Shown here: piece after piece, positions 24,401 to 25,487 of the stretch
Layout: every line of letters begins with the position of its first letter
Position numbering within the stretch: position 1 is the stretch's first letter
Source of the DNA: a virus
Reading direction: 5' to 3' (one strand)
Length of the DNA stretch: 25,487 nucleotides
Virus record (IMG/VR): IMGVR_UViG_3300006922_000163
Location: 1-25,487 of that record
Notes under the pieces: model-generated
The model's database searches: none
Told to the model about the DNA's origin: nothing
What the model saw: the letters and a program-made list of their open reading frames with translations, nothing else
Made by a program: the position numbers and the translations under genes

Positions 24401-25198
24401 CGCTACTTCATCTACATATTTACCGCTAATGACTCTGCGACCGCCATTAGCAATGTTTTTCATAATACGTGAACCCCTAGCAACTAAACCAGCTGTTGCT
24501 GCGGCTTGAATTCCTGCGGCGCCACCGCCTGTACCAACGGTAACTGCACTCAAAATTGCTTCTGTTGCAACAGCACCAACTAAGAAAGACAGACCTCCAA
24601 AAAGATCATTGAAAATAAAATTAGCTCCTTGTTTTATGCCTCCTTGGTCACCGCCTGTTTTTACTTCAAATGTCTTACCCCAATATTCCTCAGCACGATC
24701 AAGTGCATTGGTTACAGAGTTGTCGTAAAACTTAGAAAACTCTTGATTAGCAATTGCAGAACCCAATCCATAAAAAGTTCCGCCAATACCCTGACCTATA
24801 TTTAAAACAGTGTCTCCAGCAAATTGCACAGACCCGTTAAATATCTTCTCAAATACTCCTTGAGCTTCTTGAGATTTGTCATACAGACGTGCAGGGTCAT
24901 CAAAGGTCTCGCCTTGATCTAGACCGGTCACAAATGTGCGGTCCATCAAAGGGTCAAGATCCATTCCTAAATAACCATCTTGGTTATTCTGAATACGAAG
25001 ACGAAGATCTTTATCTAAATACCCTAAGTCAGAAAAATCAACTCCTTTAGCAACAACGTTTCCAGCTTGATACTCTTCCGCTCGAAGCTCTCGGTCAGTT
25101 TTTTGTACTGTACTAGGCTGACCTGTCAAAGCTTCATCAACTTCTTCCGGCTTTGCATTCGTCAGCGGAATAAGCTTGTCGTTTAAATTTTCCTCCAT
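9482..25198 (-). CDS. Giant multidomain virion protein with RNA polymerase and metallopeptidase domains
   Basis: A single frame of about 5,238 codons from the ATG at 25198, 4 bases after the upstream stop; an in-frame start at 25243 would overlap the previous gene. Residue numbers use the 25198 start. Parts in order: N-terminal region with a membrane-prone Gly/Ala segment (about 200-242), another hydrophobic stretch (about 517-533) and coiled coil (about 750-815); acidic linker 1 (921-1043); a domain (1044-1512); acidic linker 2 (1513-1621); a 2,165-residue segment with DYDID at 2953-2957, the DxDxD signature of double-psi beta-barrel RNA polymerases; acidic linker 3 (3785-3883); a zincin peptidase with HELVH at 3957-3961 and E4056/E4060; a helical C-terminal part with hydrophobic helices (about 5111-5155). 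The likely role is delivery with the DNA and early transcription, as for crAss-like virion RNA polymerase. Function of most of the chain is inferred from motifs. Confidence 0.85.
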   Translation of the reverse strand: MEENLNDKLIPLTNAKPEEVDEALTGQPSTVQKTDRELRAEEYQAGNVVAKGVDFSDLGYLDKDLRLRIQNNQDGYLGMDLDPLMDRTFVTGLDQGETFDDPARLYDKSQEAQGVFEKIFNGSVQFAGDTVLNIGQGIGGTFYGLGSAIANQEFSKFYDNSVTNALDRAEEYWGKTFEVKTGGDQGGIKQGANFIFNDLFGGLSFLVGAVATEAILSAVTVGTGGGAAGIQAAATAGLVARGSRIMKNIANGGRRVISGKYVDEVARGISALGDDATRVAAAGGITSASSQVNKAMRYNTYGRVARQWFTGAGMEASMEARHTLNEAVEEERREYESRYGAGSFTDEKEQAVREQYEPHTNAAFLANFALVGVSNMVMFPKIFGTRMRGQMFRTRLRDVNKMSTSQQTRLARRLGVDKSALPKYIESRGSFDLNTLGFGKATNMGKLARGTAILRRGAYEGVVEEGLQGVIARSTKDYLRHKYDEENQTQTVNFMDNLSVGFQGSYGTKEGLKEVGIGMLLGIMGAPWAAKVKSQDGKKDVYKLRLLGGYQDVRKGILERDEKMQRILDLHEKDGGVLETLRAEVENSVVQNGLQRDMDAAALAGDFKRMKDIEQNQIFSHAASKIITGRYDDALVEAKSILDDMTADDYRQLLGKDGDSMSDQEVLARKIEVYETYENQMKAAKTAFERSQEIYRGRDPEVNTAIANTLYNIEAYDVREKKLAQTLADNIKTLNADTILSGQRIQHYLNISMQDIEKMSALREKIRRIEKGLQTKLERKIIKNINAEKAAARQQETQEAEQELERLREQEESLTQAFMSRGAIEGEYNFNRDEQVARINALVDMHEALDAISLVDTELNVPEIQDVVASLFELSEDRIALIRLHNQLLEDGGLANYIASIEGVITAGAEINKALKKRAENNEDNASDINSEKFQVTDEDDDVITEDIDESINEDPNYYDDADNSKAEAEAAAEADSDSGSEFSEEDYEQAEESSDGKLTEDDSVKKFQPPPSSETETSTNSENDPAPQKEVVPEDKATPSNVTSTGKLWLDIEVEGKLKPDVTDVQKHLALNGSEGLIFRAIQINGNEVEIVVESVKGNLPTFPGGNKLMSIGVSNFENVFGEGSLALANSDAGYTFSLEIESYGSGVLMHYLDKEGKIKGGPQIVGDVLTDPKNQLIEVVYSVRDSENATTFFSALTGKDISNSSNEEIKTFLAENTKTRSGLRTGSHYAIVRDSRTQNLTFAAIKGNSIGIASSRFILRALQTLNIASGAQTKEQHQMSDQEYDHNVRQLEEHFDIDFGQEGFDLAKQINKVIRSISGVNAFKDVSEIREGQKNAKTNQIQIFPSNNKKGAQLVVYKAGIDPMQLLLDGQGNPRVDAKNKPYRVKSSWKSDTTSKEGRSDFLRLLGGIRHSSTLEQRSLLKSAGKVMSQLEFGSTLYEDGTTAQGLKVEPLESYEFIANNFLFGSYIDTRKANRGDRGPLEIIDPITGERKVYANRVKQMNIVPVGADIAPIPSSSSEQDTEGDTESTPSSTSDDSFFNTDTEGDTEYDDSELQGGAIDPSVNTGSNEDSGSAYDDIDFDDDDDGGLYSPSARTETTDEDSISFSPRGSESKAKLSPMDRAGKNMRVSGLTVKETEEAINIIVGLAARLVQVHSVTKRRNQAMTLGSLKRNVYRVLIGTNKRPSPIKQVFNQLPEADQKKIQIFLKNSNAGTSKKEVGYSLMFDQAFFLAAQRLVLGTHGLLKLGAQNLNELSEAYDGLTDLTEESYDRADLSMKEFEDKFSFTVDPKATQGVLLRRQLMAIRHTHTDSNTKTFLGLRKYIDHNTISGILNQELAGIKPNFRDVKEKLEKSVAQYPYVKDILKSMDIKTLDVKDPFYNQKLNTMLQLRQQFVVFASKDAVTYLSTKHNINQGAFGTVYLFSSNERNMGVHALQNFLSKLVTNGFYNYTKGVPEINKKKFQSFVAELDAITETEDSTKTKADLISQLFERELKMTIPAHLFTSEVPGMEDIEAELGIGNSKMDPVSAFGHLRYVMRSVATGQVSKTTNIMSLPQTMQFKKFFMLSATQGDDLIQNTSKDAAGNLRWHYVMPKLLSDKIKSIKNLTDEEIEEASVYLQKNLLYQMSGDSALMASKLKVDYYDAHSKLRSSMNPREWLKMSPGDRKLAQLILYGNDNTYIQRNGKKIMLSRFTLPTIADKETMPVIQVASASVQVNNRILLNGVSKKDMPIQDLRIEHFINTRNYYKDNIKSLVDQELTRINNIEEENFSELPTEAQRQANKIIMFPELNVLLDKHPLSSMKGSGDRAAFHKDAEVIITAALNRDMQEGLTQMHHSGIFDLYEKTGPDGTVFTDSEGNEIPRIRQEGAISTLRFFNKAHLLAKGDVTGKSSQEFIANHLGLEADNNIPAKQMFLAYHAKFVAESRAVRAHTVQAVTGDVGVYWKKDVNSTLKNMQKRLAALIAPGTVVPSITKEDIPNTPGVDSMGNTVVKRILIKDFKTDASNIAELKKLLPNSELSAYLNIETTDAAEYITPRERLLNLLAEGKISRKQFSGLLAKAESGQTLEKEEMGYFRPGKPVAAGDHGTHHFYIKSAEFVLLPSDIQGTSLMNLYDFMVATNVGRATHESAYKVGRRANTAIDIYEDDGSVRKFTVEEIEDVAENLTGKRYDQDRSTFKIQQQVPVKTKLETVHGTQISRLFDVGLQNETGFDEYGVFKAFRKDGKLRGKNLKVIYNNARGIENQAKKVAFYKKYGVGTPEYKVKMAARLREEGANRGYGMNEMAALHFDPDTQVFSVPLWGTASAQRIDSLLISIVESEVIKPRTLGFSGPIAPEIGYAFEELSKAQKSSISWVTNSEGQPIWKGNSLETTTKAKPYDEIILPWKFKADLGKFQDENGNIDINRIDSQLLDVFGYRLPTQAKASSSSFRVVGFSGPEVGDRIIVPKELVGRIGQDYDIDKLFTLMFDHELSDTEVDKPRLVKKASLSKSEVESYTDKELLNESLEAMDVEALEELISRARNTQIDVYHSSHRNTSEKVRKIIHEPIGDGYAEDLAEIVNAKGDLILDPMGVSYNDFTTADASAGATALGVFAVQGSLHAVINSNQLDIYLAQGNYMDVVEIGQSKGQSLMRKGQAISKAAWAKLGKDEILDDSFILLDKETKAGTVTKQFNRMMNHALDNQNNGLLGDLRISRETYPLWSMLTHHGYNQETIELIVSSSAIKNVVEVSKSRSAMTNGNYFELPKYLSNEVKIRRTEILQGFSTEKFDTLEGKELEVAISKASKEYTKWRRSNKVNFAVNKEWLVADFKGQELEERERQVYELGLLELFLKTINQGKRLAKFSDTLRRDSVFPAHRQELNMMIQDTTVYYYPIRGMNGLLNLPGEDSMAKSNGIAFGDWNKVLTLANASLKAKNKYGAKSKQYKESEGALNAFKQAEMERLRTQILQNTHPGQLADLVMNLKADGVFSLSEEHVDRTRMYDTALAYFQEQTQSVTKMHSWLRGLRSYHFARLAEKIDGSRNAREIRNSLLVDPDTNLASQITQAKKDFPSLEKNPFLKHLILNVDTSAHGYYTVEFTGDRNLNVTSQEILAGMHDLLTHKEKQVRELGKSVVLYSLVTGGGLGSRSFSKYVLAEYLEENGIRQELMNAVDKDSVFWNTEAHRQIVMHNHTLIPRAPEFGQDVVRTQEEDPTERTVIEIGFKNGSPEASQSDRDATLNFGFFRDKKSNRPHEIGKWLRTELVDGVPWDYYEAIQLQGIKGNFLHKEYSSYAQDEEGNSTGFTSEIEIERVKPSEENEDYSDNEGFSEADFDDAEEFDDGDPFGSGTDTNGTTTVEDNPAVEKAFGTEGDDKTTDSLITGTEAADYDNMDFDDDGDGSLFSASPRTRVVVPVKESPVEAFVNRNGTKLNAVLEKIMLMESMIPKEKQVRIRVLSNMNAPSTYNSKTHTIDVRADITDAEFTHELVHAYTVWAVTSKDPRVKQQVQQLETLRRKLTSAEGLAAMGLKFSEYQKFLRGTRVFKDIQFRKKSLSDFDADAQSDYNFFTQQENQDKFYGLTDIKELLSETMSNARFAEQLAKVDSKVGERLSKARGTSVWNKILQLAADMLEAMNLTFGANAATEISAIGASVISKRARSLGAKVPFINSEKSKVESKKRMFTPRKEGDVRNVDSMIAYKKIRMEEFKAVRAKFAGNNSALKSIDRRIAKEKADIEALSDDSVTAKSVLMMVERELEDIDNVMYRMAGKMPNKAYMTSILSAQTALAFYSRFAKQVKLNRESREKVRDLVGRANAMQDDYLDILREALRKYAKQLYAGSPTADQITDDSFETMEAINFLKANLMSAGRQGRIELSFLDDILKVAYDGQKTDYTTRVEAYEILSAAFKKTDYYKKHGWEGLVELDADGKPTPKIISPVSGKWSLEEHKRRTVALTENSESGWKNYYEWLTEHTDRIDVERLYNLDIREVTRKDDPAYMLQLEKKFGKVGTRELLARQDKLMDRYADAKVAAFDVIDMNTTGEDAKESRKAQKIAWVNLNSPAAHYKYFSGKELRPANAKNQFLYHMPLPKVVGKETGFLDERFEDLQREDDALAYYNFLRSQFKEMMASLPLDTYAENIHAVEQGLFLPAIRKKMAMDSISPKQVVLKQHSRFVESITSNDEELEARLIDPVTGEFRRDIPVHFMKRFTELKEQEFNMDKVYKKFTMMATTYKAKNEVEDIVRITETTLNNVGVSVTNGKGEKRINKLTGLAYVRESGDARQNITKAASASIREFYGQSKQMNEKYLVGAKRARTLEEKQKKKELEEIIKEADERLENGRITEEQHIEIVDPVIDKINAIGSKVDLGKVLRGLTKFTQARGMGWNVPAAFTNYIFGSMAVYQHAARRTDFDERDADKAFRTMLHMSLHTATLRSGLSETETAKKIQNMMLRLDVLKDFTEVRYDPLDDETTFDQIVKAFGVYELQRSSEYFTYGHATIAALLGTKIGESNAWELMDGKGVIQAEGFKPGEKEWTKLTNKINQINMNIHGNYDPQSPIALKQTMLGPALMQFKSWVPEGFAQEAQGKIYDLHLEREVQGMIPSIWGEKGAWFAQLPKMLIPIYRRHAELDFSNPVTEENARKAYAKLYQYMSLMMMAAFFKVALDDEEDDDAKGMLIFLMNIADRLKNDLSYFYNPRSYQEVTKGMPTTETLGDLFKFAEATMQTMAGDATIPTGVYAGRSRLLHHGGKLFPAGNALQRMEYNISTKPQ
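12970..13530 (-). other. Zincin metallopeptidase domain in the giant protein
   Basis: Residues about 3890-4075 contain FTHELVHAYT with the catalytic HExxH (His3957, Glu3958, His3961), and about 95 residues later KELLSETMSN with Glu4056 and Glu4060, the usual position of the third zinc ligand in the peptidases of phage polyvalent proteins. It follows acidic linker 3 directly. It could process this chain, other virion proteins or host proteins; the target is unknown. Confidence 0.7.
13550..13845 (-). other. Acidic disordered linker 3 of the giant protein
   Basis: Residues 3785-3883 hold both shared motifs: FSEADFDDAEEFDDG (3801-3815), related to linker 1, and YDNMDFDDDGDGSLFSASPR (3861-3880), related to linker 2. 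It separates the RNA polymerase-like segment from the metallopeptidase. Confidence 0.7.
13844..20341 (-). other. Virion RNA polymerase-like segment of the giant protein
   Basis: Residues about 1620-3785, bounded by acidic linkers 2 and 3. The core is GFSGPEVGDRIIVPKE (2925-2940) followed by RIGQDYDIDKLFTL (2949-2962); aspartates 2953, 2955 and 2957 match the metal-binding triad of the DxDxD loop in two-barrel RNA polymerases. Downstream come MNHALDNQNN and a block ending in an LTHHGYNQ-like helix, which I remember as conserved in the crAss-like giant proteins. The segment's length is close to my recollection of phi14:2 gp66 (about 2,200 residues). Confidence 0.65.
20335..20660 (-). other. Acidic disordered linker 2 of the giant protein
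   Basis: Residues 1513-1621 are Ser/Asp/Glu/Thr-rich. DTEGDTE occurs twice, 21 residues apart (about 1520-1550). Near its end lies YDDIDFDDDDDGGLYSPSAR (1577-1596), which is repeated in linker 3. It immediately precedes the RNA polymerase-like segment. Confidence 0.7.
22070..22438 (-). other. Acidic disordered linker 1 of the giant protein
   Basis: Residues 921-1043 are rich in Asp, Glu, Ser, Asn and Ala, with no hydrophobic core. It contains FSEEDYEQAEESSDG (983-997), which recurs in related form in linker 3, and then a proline-rich part (PPPSSETETS). It separates the coiled-coil N-terminus from the next folded domain. Confidence 0.7.
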
Positions 25199-25202
25199 GT
25201 GA

Positions 25203-25487
25203 TTAGTTTTGACCGGTAGCGTAAGTATAGTACAGCTTACCAATGATATTTCTCATCTCCGATTCACTCATTGCTTGAATAGGAATCTGTCGTCCATCTA
25301 AAATAGTTCGGACATTACGTCGACCTATCTTTGACTTCAAGTTGTACTTACCTTCATCTCTACCTTCTAAAATTCTTTCTACATATACTCCTGTAGGGCG
25401 ATTGTCATTGGTAGACAAGACTAACCCAGGAACATCGTGAAATTGATACTGATCAACCTCATCGATATTTTTCATCCAAGTACCTAA
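25203..25487 (-). CDS. Virion-side protein of unknown function (5' end may lie outside window)
   Basis: The frame is open to the right edge, so the start is either the ATG at 25475 (90 residues) or further upstream. The visible chain is mixed and soluble, with a short acidic beginning, a strand-like segment (PTGVYVERIL, about 27-36), a basic stretch (KSKIGRRNVRTI) and a helical end with YYTYATGQN. No family is recognised. Its stop lies 4 bases before the giant gene's start, so it belongs to the same transcript and probably to the virion module. Confidence 0.6.
   Translation of the reverse strand, partial: LGTWMKNIDEVDQYQFHDVPGLVLSTNDNRPTGVYVERILEGRDEGKYNLKSKIGRRNVRTILDGRQIPIQAMSESEMRNIIGKLYYTYATGQN

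Noticed and set aside
1-25487. Stop-codon reassignment as seen in some crAss-like phages
   Set aside because: TAG ends the primase and the last plus-strand lipoprotein, TGA and TAA end others, and frames end where the next gene begins; the two tRNAs are not suppressors.

Overview
The window is a stretch of a tailed-phage genome whose host is most likely a member of the Bacteroidota. Almost every start codon lacks a Shine-Dalgarno sequence and sits in an A-rich or coupled context. The long minus-strand protein carries a signature typical of the virion RNA polymerase of crAss-like phages (Crassvirales; the cultured Cellulophaga phage phi14:2 is the reference I have in mind). Placement in or near Crassvirales is an inference from gene content and from that motif, not from a search. 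Stops are TAA, TGA and TAG in the normal way, so there is no sign of stop-codon reassignment.

Bases 1-9025 (plus strand) form one tightly packed operon for replication and recombination. In order: the C-terminal half of a DnaB-type helicase (cut by the window edge), a small unknown protein, a Sak4-like P-loop ATPase, a probable single-strand-binding protein, a TOPRIM primase, a RusA resolvase, a NinB-like protein, a small unknown protein, a carboxylate-amine ligase (amidoligase), a fused class-II glutamine amidotransferase/gamma-glutamylcyclotransferase, another unknown protein, a RecE/Cas4-like PD-(D/E)XK nuclease and a family-1 uracil-DNA glycosylase. Neighbouring genes overlap by 1-68 bases, so translation is probably coupled throughout. 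A tRNA-Leu(UAA) gene and two overlapping lipoprotein genes close the run. The amidoligase, amidotransferase and cyclotransferase look like a peptide-tagging or small-molecule synthesis cassette placed among the replication genes.

Bases 9026-9145 hold the convergence point. A strong symmetrical A-stem-T hairpin can serve as terminator in both directions. Immediately after it comes a tRNA with a CAU anticodon (Met or lysidine-type Ile2), which ends 1 base before the stop codon of the first minus-strand gene.

Bases 9146-25487 (minus strand) are the virion side: a gene cut by the right edge, then one 15.7-kb gene for a protein of about 5,238 residues, then a 42-residue very basic protein and a 56-residue single-membrane-segment protein, each 4-23 bases from its neighbour. 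The giant protein reads as several proteins in one chain, separated by three acidic, disordered linkers. An N-terminal part has membrane-prone and coiled-coil segments. A segment of about 2,165 residues carries the DxDxD signature of double-psi beta-barrel RNA polymerases. A zincin metallopeptidase has HELVH plus a downstream ExxxE pair. A C-terminal part has hydrophobic helices. The linkers share two short repeated motifs, which makes processing or docking at these sites a concrete hypothesis. No intergenic stretch exceeds 300 bases, and I see no promoter I can defend, no CRISPR array, no insertion sequence and no attachment site.
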